From Bidens hawaiensis (taxonomy: Eukaryota; Streptophyta; Magnoliopsida; Asterales; Asteraceae), in contig JAIQDT010001127.1 in assembly GCA_021521415.1 (NCBI GenBank), positions 434,001-498,000 of the forward strand: DNA of 64,000 nucleotides. The letters run 5' to 3'. The position numbers were made by a program, and so were the translations under genes. Shown one piece after another: positions 31,901-43,897 of the stretch (its first letter is position 1; each line of letters opens with the position of its first letter). The notes below the pieces were generated by a model. It saw nothing but the letters and a program-made list of their open reading frames with translations, searched no databases and was not told where the DNA came from.

Positions 31901-34900
31901 ATGGAGGCAGCAGCGGTGGCGGAAGCAATGGTAAAGGAAGAGCTTTCGTCATTGGGTCGGGTCAAGCCCGCAACGATCCGTATGTGGTGACTGGTAAGTT
32001 TCCTGTGAACAACTGTTTTGCTTCTGTATTATTTGACAGTGGAGCTGATAGGAGTTTTGTGTCGAAAGTCTTTAGTAAACTCTTAGACTTAACTCCAACC
32101 CCGTTAGATGCTAAGTTTCCTGTTGAATTAGCTGACGGTAAGACTATAGTAACGACTCATGTACTTGCGGGATGTAAGTTGAAACTGTCAGGTCATATTT
32201 TTGATATCGACCTTATACCTTTTACGCTTGGTAGTTTCGATGTCGTTGTCGGCGTGGACTGGTTATCCGAGAACCGAGCGGAGATTATATGTCACGAAAA
32301 AATAGTCCACATCACTACCCCTTCCGGCGAGATCATTTCGATCCAGGGCGAGAAAAGCGGCATGACCACCAGCGTCATTACCCTCATGAAGGCTCAGAAG
32401 TATCTACGAAAGGGTCATCCGGAAATTTTAGCGCATATTGTCGAGAAACCCGCAGAGGAGAAGCGAATCGAAGATATACCGATTGTGCGAGATTTTCCGG
32501 AAGTTTTCCCAGAGGATTTGCCCGGACTCCCTCCTATTCGACAAGTCGAATTCCAAATCGAATTGACCCCCGGTGCAGCGCCCATAGCACGAGCCCCGTC
32601 TCGGCTCGCACCGGCGGAGCTTCAGGAGTTGTCCACTCAGTTGCAAGATTTGTTGGATAAAGGTTTTATCCGACCTAGCTCATCACCATGGGGAGCCCCT
32701 GTCTTATTTGTCCGAAAGAAGGACGGGACTTTCCGAATGTGCATCGACTATAGAGAGTTGAACAAGGTGACGATTAAGAATCGTTATCCCTTACCCCGAA
32801 TTGATGATCTGTTTGACCAACTCCAAGGATCGAGTTACTACTCGAAGATCGATCTGCGGTCTGGTTACCATCAATTAAGAGTGCGCGAAGAAGATATTTC
32901 AAAGACGGCTTTCAGAACTCGGTACGGTCACTACGAGTTTTCGGTTATGCCTTTCGGCTTAACCAACGCACCAGCCGTATTTATGGATCTCATGAATCGA
33001 GTATGCAAGGCGTACCTCGACAAGTTTGTGATTGTTTTCATTGATGATATTCTCGTCTACTCCAAGGACGAGGCTGACCACGAAGAACACTTGAGGCTAA
33101 TTCTGGAATTATTGAAGAAGGAACAACTGTACGCTAAACTCTCAAAATGCGAATTTTGGCTTCGCGAGGTTCACTTTTTAGGACATGTGATCAACGAGGA
33201 TGGTATCCATGTCGATCCCGGTAAGGTAGAGGCCATCAAAAACTGGGAAGCACCTAAGAATTCGACTGAGGTGCGGCAATTCCTAGGACTGGCTGGCTAC
33301 TACCGGCGTTTTATCGAGGGATTTTCAAAGATTGCTCAACCCCTCACCGCTTTGACTCACAAGGGTACTAAGTACAATTGGGGTGACGTGCAAGAATCCG
33401 CTTTTCAACTGTTGAAAACCAAACTCTGTAGCGCCCTTATTTTAGCCCTCCCCGAGGGAACAGAGAATTTTGAGGTACATTGTGAAGCATCGATACAAGG
33501 TCTCGGTTGCGTGTTGATGCAACTCGAGAAGGTTATAGCCTATGCCTCTCGACAACTACGGATTCACGAGAAGAACTACACGACCCATGACTTGGAACTT
33601 GGAGCTGTGGTGTTTGCTCTTAAGATATGGAGGCATTACTTGTACGGTACCAAGTTTACCATTTACACCGACCACAAGAGCCTCCAACATATCTACGATC
33701 AGAAGGAGCTGAACATGCGACAGCGTCGTTGGGTCGAGCTGCTTAAGGATTATGATTGTGCCATCAAGTACCACCCTGGAAAGGCCAATGTAGTGGCCGA
33801 CGCTCTCAGCAGAAAGGAAAACGATAAACCCAGGCGAGTGCGAGCATTGCAACTCACGATTCATGCCAACTTACCCGATCAGATTCGCGATGCGCAACTC
33901 GAAGCTTTGAAAGATGATAATCTTCCATCAGAACTCATGCGGGGCATGAACAAGCAACTTGAAACCAAATCGGACGGGGTCCGATATTTTGAGAACCGGA
34001 TTTGGGTTCCACGATACCGAGAGTTGAGAACTCTAGTGATGGACGAAGCTCACAAGTCCAGATATTCTATCCACCTCGGCTCAGATAAAATGTACCATGA
34101 CTTAAAGGTACTTTACTGGTGGCCAAACATGAAAGCCGACATTGCCACCTACGTGAGCAAATGCTTGACTTGTACAAGAGTCAAAATAGAATATCAGAAA
34201 CCATCTGGCCTGCTACAGCAACCGGAACTCCCAATGTGGAAATGGGAACACATTTCAATAGATTTTATCACGGGATTACCTAAAACACCGACGGGATGCG
34301 ATACCATCTGGGTGATCGTTGACCGATTGACTAAGTCTGCACACTTCTTAGCGATTAAGGGATCGGACAAATTGGAAAGATTGACTCGCGTCTACATGAA
34401 GGAAGTAGTGTCTAGACACGGAGTGCCTGTCTCAATCATTTCTGATCGAGATTCTCGTTTCACTTCGCACTTTTGGAAGTCACTACAGAGCGCACTAGGC
34501 ACCCGTCTTGATATGAGTACAGCATACCATCCTCAGACGGATGGGCAGAGTGAGCGCACCATTCAGACCTTGGAGGACATGTTGCGTGCATGCGTGTTGG
34601 ATTTCGGAAAAAGTTGGGAACCTCACTTACCTTTGGTAGAATTTTCGTATAATAACAGTTACCACGCAAGTATTAAAGCAGCGTCGTTTGAAGCGTTGTA
34701 CGGACGGAAGTGTCGATCACCTCTCTGCTGGGCAGAGGTGGGTGACAGCCAAATCACTGGTCCAGAATTGGTACTCGAAACCTCGGAAAAGATTGTTCAA
34801 ATCCGAAACCGCAAGGCAGCAGCACGAGATCGCCAAAAGAGTTACGCCGACAAGCGCCGAAAGCCTCTTGAATTTCAAGTGAACGACCAAGTATTACTCA

Positions 34901-34933
34901 AAGTCTCACCTTGGAAAGGTGTGGTTCGCTTTG
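31901..34933 (+). pseudogene. pol: Gypsy 2 pol, truncated by the copia insertion
   Basis: Protease ([10 protein letters not shown]), reverse transcriptase (FIDDILVYS), RNase H and integrase core are open without a stop from the frame entered at 31447 to 34933, unlike gypsy 1. The open frame then runs 26 codons into the copia LTR and stops at 35008-35010. Integrase residues D (SIDFITGLP), D (SDRDSRF) and E (GQSERTI) are present. The break falls in the integrase C-terminal segment after [11 protein letters not shown]; the remainder is at 47311-47734. Confidence 0.95.
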
Positions 34934-35334
34934 TGTTGGTACATGATGTCAGTAGTTCAGTATCTAGTGTCTGTAATTGTGTTAAGTTGGTTTTGTTATG
35001 TGTTAGTTAATATGTTTCACAAGTTCGCCCATCATAAGCGAACTTGTGGTTTAAGCGAAGTTAGTGACAACTTCGCCTAGCATGTTAGGCGAAGTTGTCG
35101 AAGTGTATTTAAGGTTGGGATACGGCTTGTATGTTTTGTACGATTCAGTACGTGTAATCAGTGATTGACATATCATGTGTTATTAGTTGCAATACAACGT
35201 GTCTTTTGTGTATTGTAACGTGTGTTTGCTTGTGTTTAACGTGTATCGTCTTCTACGCTCGTATCGTCTTACGTAGGGATTCCGCACCTACGTAGAACGA
35301 GATATTTCCGTGTAAATCCGGCTGAGAACCTTCA
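34934..35334 (+). repeat. Copia 5' LTR
   Basis: 401 bp, TG...CA. It contains two strong hairpins at 35018-35048 and 35068-35097 built on the GCGAAGTT/GCGAACTT words and a TATA-like TATTTAAG near 35107. A repeated CGTGT word lies in its right half and a CCTACGTAG palindrome spans about 35272-35296. The partner is 46905-47305. Confidence 0.95.
35018..35097 (+). promoter_or_regulatory. Overlapping hairpins in the copia LTR
   Basis: Hairpin A: CACAAGTTCGC / GCGAACTTGTG (11 bp, 9-nt loop) at 35018-35048. Hairpin C: CAACTTCGCCTA / TAGGCGAAGTTG (12 bp, 6-nt loop) at 35068-35097. Between them GCGAAGTT at 35055-35062 can instead pair with the left arm of C (8 bp, 6-nt loop). The 3' LTR has the same sequence. 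These would form in any transcript crossing the LTR; a role in dimerisation, processing or polyadenylation is speculative. Confidence 0.6.
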
Positions 35335-35336
35335 AT

Positions 35337-35348
35337 TGGTATCAGAGC
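35337..35348 (+). other. Primer-binding site of the copia element
   Basis: TGGTATCAGAGC begins 2 bases after the 5' LTR, complementary to initiator tRNA-Met, the same primer as the gypsy elements. Confidence 0.9.
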
Positions 35349-35544
35349 ATTTGCTCGTGATTGTGTGGTTCGGGATTATCACACGGGTGTAGAAATCGTT
35401 CCGTTCGACTATTCGCGGGACGAGGTAACGTTGAAATACCGAGTTTTTGTGTCCTACTAACCTCCCTCCATCAAAAACAACCTATTACACTCTAGAATAC
35501 CTCGCAATACGTCAAAATCAAACCTGCAAAAACGTTGTGTTCAT

Positions 35545-35757
35545 CAGGCGAAGTTGCCGCCACTGTTTGTAGGGTTTAGGCGAAGATATAAGATTAAGCG
35601 AAGTTATCAATATTTTCGCCTACCTCACAAGTTCGCTTAACTTAAGCGAAGTTGTCATCAAGCGAAGTTAACATCAGGCGAAGTTGGGAGACAGCGAAGT
35701 TGTGTTTTTCAAGCGAAGTTACTCTTAAGCGAAGTTAAAAATAACTTCGCCTATAGT
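35545..35757 (+). repeat. GCGAAGTT repeat cluster in the copia leader
   Basis: About nine exact copies of GCGAAGTT (including one in reverse complement) plus variants lie in ~210 bp of untranslated leader, mostly preceded by AA or AG. The last two form an inverted pair (GCGAAGTTA ... TAACTTCGC) just before gag. The spacing is irregular, so this is not a simple tandem repeat. Confidence 0.8.
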
Positions 35758-35821
35758 ACTGTTCAGAATAATAAATTATTTTTTTGGTTTCTTTGAGTGC
35801 TCGTTTGTATTTCTTCCAAAA

Positions 35822-38428
35822 ATGACTTCTATAAATATTACGGAACTGGTGAAAATGGAGGTGGAAGCAGGTTCAGCTACTAAGGCTCCGAAAATGCTGA
35901 AGGGTACCGATTTCGTGGCTTGGAAGGATCGGTTTGAACAATATGTTAAATATCAAGATGCTAAGATGTGGGTGTGCATTCAAGATGGATACATTCCACC
36001 AACATCTCTGTTTGAGGGTCGTGAACAAATAAAGAAATACAATAAGATGGAAGAGGAAGAAAAAAGGATGTATGAGGCAGAAAGCAAAGCTCATGCTGCG
36101 ATAACAATGGCTCTTCCACAAGAAATTCTTCACACCTTCAGGAAATACAAAACCGCCAGAGAGCTGTGGGAAGCTCTTGAAAATCGATATGAGGGTAATG
36201 TGGGGATACGTGCGTCCAAGATTAAGCTACTCAAAACCCAATTCTCGGTGTTCAAGTATTTGAAGAATGAGTCACTTGATGATATCATCACAAGGTATTA
36301 CCACTTGATGACCGAACTCAGAAACTATTCAATTGACTATAAAGAAGAAGAGATCGTAGAAAAACTTCTTGATGCTCTCCCACCGAAATGGGAAATGTAC
36401 ACTGTCTTGATGAGAGAAGATAAAGAGTTTGCCAACATTGACTTGGAAACAGCAGTCAATAAACTACGAACTTTTGAACTGAACATGGTTCGAAAAGAGA
36501 CACCAACTGATCAGGTTCAGGATCCGGGAATGTATGGTGCGAAAGTTACTACGAGTTCAAGTTCAAAGTCAGAATCATCTGCTTACTACTCAAAGGGAGA
36601 ATCGAGCTCTAACTCAACTCAAGATGGTCATGTAACTCTCAACATGGATGGTGATGTGTGTTTCGTAGCTGGTGGAACAAATTCTTCTAAACCTCAAGCA
36701 ACAACTGGTAGTTTTTCCTCAAACGTTCCGAACAACAACTACTCTCAGATGCCCATGAGTGTTAAGTCTGCTGAACAGCAGTTTTCTCTCTATGCATCTT
36801 TCATAGCTTCTTACGAAAATTACATCAAAGGTAAAATTGTTGACCCTGCTACCTTAGACGAAGACTATGATCAGATCGATGCTGATGATCTGGAAGAGAT
36901 GGACCTGCAGTGGCAGATGGCGATGATTGTAAGAAGAGTTAAAAGGTTTATGAAGAAGACTGGTAGAAAGTTCGTTGGCGAGAGACCAGGTTTTGATAAG
37001 TCAAAGGTTCGGTATTATAACTGTCAACAGAATGGCCACTTTGCTAAAGAATGCACGAATGAAAGAGTAGAACGCAGTCAGAACAGGCCAGCACAACCGA
37101 ATGGGGGAAATAATGAGAATAGGGTGATGGTATCCAGACAGAATGGGGGATACAATTGGAATCTGGAGGTTGAGGAAGTGTTCGAACAGGCCAACTTGGT
37201 TAACATCGAAACTGAAGGAAACGGCAGAGAGACAAGAGAAGATCAAGCTTATATGGCAGAGGTGAATGATCAGCTCTCTGAGGTAAGTTCTGAACTCCCT
37301 TGTATGCAATGTGAAAATCTGTCTGAACAATTGAAAACATTAACTGATCAGTTTGTTAGTTTGGACTCTCAATTTAAAACGTTAAAAGAAGATCATTATT
37401 ACACTAAAACTAGAGAAAATAGTTATTCAGTAAAGATTAAAGCTAGTGAAAAAGATATTAGAAGTCTTAAAGCAAGTCTTGCTGAAAAAATACAAGTAAT
37501 TGATCTTAGCTATGAAGTGTTAGAAGAGAAAACCAAAATAATTGCTGAAAGGGATAAACAGATAGCTGATTACCAGGTGAAAGCGGTGGAACTAAACAGA
37601 AAGCTTGAGCAATTTAGAAATTCCTCTGCAATACTTGATCACCTCGTAAGTGATCAACGTTCCCCAGTTAAAAGGGGAGGAATTGGATATTCTGAAGTTC
37701 CACCACCTTATAATCATAACTATACTTATGATCCTAGTAATCAGAAATTCGTTGATGTTGAGATTAAAAAACCTGTATCGAGTAAAAAGGAAACGAGTAA
37801 GCCTGTTTCGAGTGTTAAGATTTCTGTTTCAAGTTCTGTCTCATCAAATTCGGACCAGACATCCGAATCTAGTGAGACAAAAGAAGAGTTAGTGTTACTA
37901 AGACGTGGGGAGGAATTTAAACCTACTAAAAAGAATTCCCCTCTAAACCCGTATGTCCCACCATATGTTAGGCAAACGGGTAGTAAGGCAACCTCAACAT
38001 CTGAAACAACTGTTGAGACGAAGGTTGAACATAGGAGCTGTTTCAGATGCAATCAAATAGGACACCTGATTGCTGATTGCCTTCTGAATCAGAGATTCAG
38101 AGGTATGAGGCCTCCGAAAACTGAGAATAGAGCTAACAGTAATTACTATAATGGTAAGAATGCAAACTCATCAAAGTTCAGATATTGGACTAATCCAGGT
38201 TTTCAAAGAAATCGATCTCAGTTTTTCCCTGTTAACAACCAAACCACTAGTTATAATTCATTTAATTCACGAAGGTTTGGATGGCCTCATAGTCAATCTA
38301 CAAGAAGGTATCCTATTATGACTTACAGAAATCATTCTAAAACTAACTTTGGACAACCAAAGTATGGGATGCCTTTTAACAGATTTAATCGACCCAAGAC
38401 CAAAAGGTCTTGGGTCCCCAGATTTTAA
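35822..38428 (+). CDS. gag: Copia gag (868 aa)
   Basis: Structural protein of the element, intact from ATG 35822 to TAA 38426-38428. Residues about 20-230 form the copia gag (UBN2-type) domain (LKGTDFVAWKDRFEQYV, ELWEALENRYEG, LLDALPPKWEMY). A first knuckle at about residue 400 (YNCQQNGHFAKEC) has Tyr where the first Cys is expected. A long coiled coil follows at about 490-600 (SEQLKTL, SLKASLAEK, AERDKQIADYQ), then a Ser-rich region and a second, intact knuckle CFRCNQIGHLIADC near 740. The basic Asn/Arg-rich C terminus ends KRSWVPRF. The frame continues into pol after a single stop. Confidence 0.9.
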   Translation: MTSINITELVKMEVEAGSATKAPKMLKGTDFVAWKDRFEQYVKYQDAKMWVCIQDGYIPPTSLFEGREQIKKYNKMEEEEKRMYEAESKAHAAITMALPQEILHTFRKYKTARELWEALENRYEGNVGIRASKIKLLKTQFSVFKYLKNESLDDIITRYYHLMTELRNYSIDYKEEEIVEKLLDALPPKWEMYTVLMREDKEFANIDLETAVNKLRTFELNMVRKETPTDQVQDPGMYGAKVTTSSSSKSESSAYYSKGESSSNSTQDGHVTLNMDGDVCFVAGGTNSSKPQATTGSFSSNVPNNNYSQMPMSVKSAEQQFSLYASFIASYENYIKGKIVDPATLDEDYDQIDADDLEEMDLQWQMAMIVRRVKRFMKKTGRKFVGERPGFDKSKVRYYNCQQNGHFAKECTNERVERSQNRPAQPNGGNNENRVMVSRQNGGYNWNLEVEEVFEQANLVNIETEGNGRETREDQAYMAEVNDQLSEVSSELPCMQCENLSEQLKTLTDQFVSLDSQFKTLKEDHYYTKTRENSYSVKIKASEKDIRSLKASLAEKIQVIDLSYEVLEEKTKIIAERDKQIADYQVKAVELNRKLEQFRNSSAILDHLVSDQRSPVKRGGIGYSEVPPPYNHNYTYDPSNQKFVDVEIKKPVSSKKETSKPVSSVKISVSSSVSSNSDQTSESSETKEELVLLRRGEEFKPTKKNSPLNPYVPPYVRQTGSKATSTSETTVETKVEHRSCFRCNQIGHLIADCLLNQRFRGMRPPKTENRANSNYYNGKNANSSKFRYWTNPGFQRNRSQFFPVNNQTTSYNSFNSRRFGWPHSQSTRRYPIMTYRNHSKTNFGQPKYGMPFNRFNRPKTKRSWVPRF

Positions 38429-41400
38429 TCCTTTGCTTTAATCGTGCAGGAACAGTTGATCAGGGCTGCAAACAATCTATGGGTTGTGGATAGCGGCTGT
38501 TCCCGGCACATGACTGGTAACAAGAATTTGTTACAAGAATGGAAACCTGTTCAGGGAGGCAGAGTAAGTTTTGCTGGAGAGAGTGGTGGTAGAATTACTG
38601 GAATTGGGACGGTGACTAATGGTAAAATGAAGTTAGAAAAGGTGAATTTCGTTGAAGAGCTGAAGCATAACTTGCTGAGTGTGTCTCAGATCTGTGACAA
38701 AGATTACACTGTGCACTTTACCAAAAATGAAGCGATTGTACTGTATCCTGGTTTCAAGATACCAGAGGCATGGATAGTGATGAAGGCTCCAAGGGAAAAG
38801 AATACATATGTAATGGATATGAGGTCGACTGAGATAGCAACACAAGAATCATGTCTTCTGTCAAAAGCAACTGAATCGGAGTCCGAGCTATGGCATCGAA
38901 GAATGGGGCATATACATCTTCGAAAAATGAACTACATTGTCAAGAATGGGCCGGTGCTTGGTGTTCCCTTAAAAATTTCCAACTTTGAAGACCAATGCTT
39001 ATCGTGCAAAAAGGGAAAGCAACACAAGAAACCTCATCACACCAAGAAGATCAATTCAATAGTCAGTACCCTAGACCTACTTCACATGGATCTCTTCGGT
39101 CCCGTGAATGTAAAAATCCTAGGTGGAAGATCGTACTGCTTGGTGATAACTGATGATTTCTCTCGATATTCTTGGGTATATTTCCTGAAGACAAAAGATG
39201 AAACAGTTCAGCTGGTAATTAACTTGATTACCAAGGTTGAGAACATCGTGGGGAGAAAGGTTAAATACATCAGGAGTGACAATGGGACAGAGTTCAAAAA
39301 CTACCAGATGGAGATGTTTTGCTTACAGAAAGGGATAGACCACCAGTACAGCGCTCTGTACACTCCGAAACAAAATGGAGTGGCTGAAAGGAAGAACAGG
39401 ACACTAATTGAAGGAGCCAGAACCATGCTGGCCGATGCTAAACTTCCTGTGGTGTTCTGGGCTGAAGCTGTCGCTACAGCCTGTTATATCCTTAATCGAG
39501 TTTTAACTATTAAAAGATTGAATAAAACATGTTATGAACTTATGCATGGTAGAAAGCCTAACTTGAATGGTCTCGAACCATTCGGCTCCCCATGTTCGAT
39601 ATTAAAGACGAACTCAAAATTTGGTGAGAAAGCCGACGAAGGTATTTTAGTCGGATATGTTGTTGGGACACCCAACAGACGAGTCTTTAATCTATAGACC
39701 AGCAAGGTTGAGGTGGTGTGTAACACTGACATCACAAGTTACAAACCACCAAAACCAAGCACGGGACCCGCTGAGGCTTTCGACTATGATAAGCTTTTTA
39801 AATCTTTTAATTTGCCTTACTTGGATTGTGCAGAAGTTGATGAGAGAATAGCTACGAAGATTCTTTATGATGAGGAAGAAAATTTTGTGCAACGACCGCA
39901 GTACGATGAATGTCAACCTTCCTCGTCAACTGCTGTTGACACCCCTGCTGCCTCTACTGAAGACGAATTCTTCAATCCTTTTCACTCTCAAAAACAATCA
40001 CCCATTGATGAACTATCTTCGAACCTGGACGACAATCTGCAAGTCAGTTCGGTTCCGACTACTGGAGTTCATAAATATCACCCTTTGGAGAACGTGATAG
40101 GTGATCTGTCTGATGGTGTACAAACAAGACGAAGCTTGAATGAGGACACCTGTGTTTACTCAAGTATCAAAGAAACAGGTATCATTAACGAGTGCCTGTA
40201 CACCTGCTTCATTAGCCAGATTGAACCAAAGAACTATCAAATGGCTCTAAAGGACAGCTCGTGGGTCGAAGCCATGCAAGAAGAGTTAGCCCAGTTCGAG
40301 AAGATGGAGGTTTGGAAATTGGTTGCAAAACCAAAGAATGTGCATGCGATTGGCACAAAATGGGTTTTCAAATGCAAGAGAGATGAAAAAGGGATAATCA
40401 TCAGGAACAAGGCGAGGCTGGTTGTAAAAGGTTTTAATCAGCAAGAAGGGATCGACTACAATGAAGTGTTTGCTCCTGTGGCGAGATTGGAAGCGATTCG
40501 TTTGTTTTTGGCATTTGCGGCACACAAGGAGATGAAGGTGTTTCAGTTAGACGTGAAAAGTGTGTTTCTTAACGGTAAAGTCGATGAGGTTGTGTACGTT
40601 GAGCAACCTCCGGGTTTTTCTGACCCAGACTTTCCTGATCACGAGTACAAGCTAAGTAAAGCGCTATATGGGCTACATCAGGCCCCTCGTGCCTGGTATG
40701 CAACTCTATCCTATTACTTGCTTGAGAATGGGTTTGAAAGGGGAAAGATCGATAGCACACTGTTCGTTAAGAGAAAAGGAGGAGACTTTCTTCTGGTTCA
40801 AGTCTACGTGGACGACATCATCTTTGCTGCATCAAAAGTCGCCATGTGTCAGGAATTTGAAGCCGTCATGAAAAAGAGGTTTGAAATGAGTGCTATGGGT
40901 GAACTAACTTTCTTTTTAGGATTGCAGGTTGATCAGAAGAAAGATGGGATGTTCATTCATCAGACTAAATATGTCCAAGACGTTCTCAAACGCTTCAAGA
41001 TGGAGGACAACACTCCATTCGATACTCCAGTTTGCGTCAACCACAAACTGGGTGTTGATTCAGACAGTGATGCAGACGTGGACCCCACCCAATATCGGGC
41101 AATCATAGGTTCTTTAATGTATTTAACTGCATCTACACCTGATATTATGTTTGCAGTTTGTCTTTGTTCTCGCTTTCAGGCAAACCCAAAGGAATCTCAC
41201 ATAAAGGGTGTGAAGAGGATATTGCGGTATCTCAAGGGCAAGCCTAAGCTGGGGTTATGGTACACGAAAGGGGGAGACTTGGAGCTGGTCGCTTACACGG
41301 ATTCAGACTATGGTGGATGCAATCAGAATCGGAAGTCAACAACAGGGGGGTGCCAGTTTCTTGGAGGCAGATTAGTGTCATGGCAGTGCAAGAAGCAGAC

Positions 41401-41752
41401 CTCAGTTGCTATCTCTACCTGTGAAGCAGAGTACATGGCAGCATCGAACTGCTGCTCTCAGGTTCTTTGGATTCAACAGCAATTGCGCGATTACGGTCTG
41501 AATTTCACTCATACTCCTATCTGTATAGATAACACTGCTGCTATCTCAGTAACTAACAATCCCGTAAAGCATAGCAAAACTAAACACATTGACATCCGTC
41601 ATCATTTTATACGGGATTGTGCTGAGAAGAAATTAATAATGCTAAAAAAGGTTGATTCGTTAGATAATTTCACTGATTTGTTTACTAAAGCGTTTGACAG
41701 AACTCGTTTTCAAAACCTTGTTGAGCTTAATGGGATGATCAATCCCGAGTAA
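38429..41752 (+). pseudogene. pol: Copia pol, in frame with gag, one internal stop
   Basis: Polyprotein in copia order. Protease WVVDSGCSRHMTG at about 38475; integrase zinc finger (LWHRRMGHIH, CLSCKKGKQH); catalytic D (HMDLFGP), D (IRSDNGTEF) and E (GVAERKNRT); reverse transcriptase with [10 protein letters not shown] and catalytic YVDD near 40807-40818; RNase H with [17 protein letters not shown] and [11 protein letters not shown]. The frame is the same as gag, separated only by the TAA at 38426; the first ATG after it is at 38444. A TAG at 39695-39697 (FNL*TSKVEVV), at the end of integrase, breaks this copy. Pol ends with TAA at 41750-41752. Confidence 0.95.
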
Positions 41753-41804
41753 CCGTATTTCTTGTTTTTACTTAAAAAAAAAATGTCACTATCGCTTAGA
41801 ATTA

Positions 41805-42062
41805 TGTCGGTTGCTTCAGTTTGAAGGACATATCTTCGGATGTGTTTGGTCCTAACTTCTACCAGTAGATTATGAGGATAGCCATTAACCAACTGAATGA
41901 AAGTGACCGGGGCGGTTTATGATGTGTTGTTATTCTTTCGCTAAAAATTAGTCGTTCATACTTAGTTAGAAGGACACATACTCGTATGTGGTCGGTCCAG
42001 CTGATCCATTGGATCCTCAGGATAGCCGTTTACCTGAAGACTTTGACTTGATCCGGGCGATA
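41805..42062 (+). repeat. Diverged tandem duplication in the copia spacer
   Basis: Two ~110 bp units share, in order, AGTTNGAAGGACAYAT, a GGATGTGTTTGGTCC or CGTATGTGGTCGGTCC block, ATNAGGATAGCC, and a close with CCGGGGCGG or CCGGGCGA. Identity looks like roughly 65-70%, so the duplication is older than the insertion. Confidence 0.6.
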
Positions 42063-43078
42063 GAATTTAAAATATTTTTATGGGAGATGAAATAATTTTT
42101 CAAGTCTACTACTTCGTAAGAAGTGTCTATACAATGTTTATACGAATATTGATCCAACCTTGGAAAGTGATAGACAAACTAATTCTGTGTGCTTAACTAG
42201 TGAAGTTATTAGGCCTAAAAGACTTTAGAACAGTCATTGTATGTCATGGTAGCTTTTTATGGTGCGTAAAAGTAGAAGTGATACTAACTAAATATCCTCG
42301 ATCTTACGTGGAAACTCCTTAAGAGTTGTACATGTCTCCATATATATCCTACCGGATGATAGGCAGAAAAGCGATTACCCAGTCATACACGAGCCCGTGA
42401 GTGTTCTGATTCCCGAGAAGATGGTGTGTCAAGAAACTGCAGTGATCCAGATTCGGGACTTGCAGTAGTTTACTCGAAGCTGTGTAAATTTATTATTTAA
42501 AAAAAATAAAAAATAAGCCTTCTAAAGCTTATAATGTTATAATTATCAATTATGAGGCAAGAAAGAGAACGGGAAGAAGAGTCTAAAGATCGAAGAGTAC
42601 TTACTACTTAATCAGACACTACGGGTCGAGGTCAACTCGGGGTGACTTGGGGAAAGCCAAATACGCTTTGAGAATAGATAGGAGACATCACATTCTCTGA
42701 TGTGTTGCCCATTTATATTTTGAGCTTAATTGAACCTAACCCGTATCACTGAAGCGATGAAAACCATACTAAGTTGTTTACCTGCTTACAACCTGTTTCT
42801 TTATGTCATAATACAGCTGAACATGGATCTAAGTGACAGTCACTTAATTAGTATGATTCCTGTTCGGATCTTTTCTAAAAACATGCTAGTCCCCGACAAG
42901 ACTGAAATTTGATCCCGTGTACTTTATTTCTAAGATTTTATTCTACTTATGTCGTTTTTATGGTTTTATACCTGGTTACTTGGTTTTTGATCGCAACATC
43001 TAACTCTTTAAAGGAAGTTTTATAAGTTAATTGCATATTTCTAAATTCTTAAGGGTTAGTTATGTAAATTTTATTACT

Positions 43079-43850
43079 AAGCGAAGTTCAAGGCGAACTT
43101 GTTAAACAGGCGAAGTTAAGGGGTAAGCGAAGTTAACCCTAACTTCGCCTGTATAATATAAACAGTATATAAAGAAGACTTATAGTCAAACACTTTTTAC
43201 TTTTCACTTTTCTTTAAACCCGGCAAACTTATCATCCATTAACCTCGGCGAAGTTATATCTCGAATCACATCTTGTTGTTTTTCTCAGTTTCTAATCCGA
43301 TTTAAAGGTGTGTAGTGTCGTCATATCGTATAATCTATGACAATGACGTTAATCAAGGTCGTTTCGACCCGATTTGTGACCCCGTTCATTCAAACCCTCA
43401 ACACCCGCTTTTCAAACTTTTTTTCACGTGGTCATAATCATCTTGATCATCTAGATATCCATAAAATCATGTGTTTAAGAGTCCACAATCATCGAATTAT
43501 CCAAATGACATCTCGTTTGGCCGTCTAAACTGTTGCCGCTTCAGTTCAGGCGAAGTTACAGTTTAGGCGAAGTTATCCTTAACTTCGCCTAAGGCTTAAC
43601 TTCGCCTGTACTTTATTATTTAACTAATCTTGAGCGAAGTTGTTCAATGGCGAAGTTATGTTTAGGCGAAGTTGTCCATAACTTCGCCTCAGACATAACT
43701 TCGCCTGTTTAATTATTCCATTTAAAATTATATTAACTGTTATCAGGCAAAGTTGTGGTAAAGGCGAAGTTATTATCAACTTCGCCCTTTCCCTAACTTC
43801 GCCTATACAAAAAACAATCATAACTACGCTCATGGTAACAAGCGAAGTTG
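43079..43850 (+). repeat. GCGAAGTT repeat cluster upstream of the accessory ORF
   Basis: About 18 exact copies of GCGAAGTT or AACTTCGC, commonly as AGGCGAAGTTA, arranged partly as face-to-face pairs (for example 43566-43590, 43664-43689, 43761-43786) that would form 9-11 bp hairpins. The cluster stops about 50 bp before the accessory ATG, with no copy inside any coding frame. Confidence 0.85.
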
Positions 43851-43897
43851 TGATTTACTTTGACGTCTATCTAACTTAGACCGTTTGTGGTACAGAT

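Larger units (their letters stand above)
41753..43897 (+). other. Long untranslated spacer between pol and accessory ORF
   Basis: No reading frame of note. It holds a diverged tandem duplication at about 41805-41915 and 41950-42062 and a cluster of GCGAAGTT words at 43079-43850. Short poly-A and poly-T runs occur. If the downstream frame is translated, this spacer could carry a second promoter, an intron or an internal entry site; nothing decisive is visible. Confidence 0.7.

Noticed and set aside
43079..43850. CRISPR-like array or satellite made of GCGAAGTT
   Set aside because: The word is only 8-10 bp, spacing is irregular, both orientations are mixed, and the context is a plant retrotransposon.
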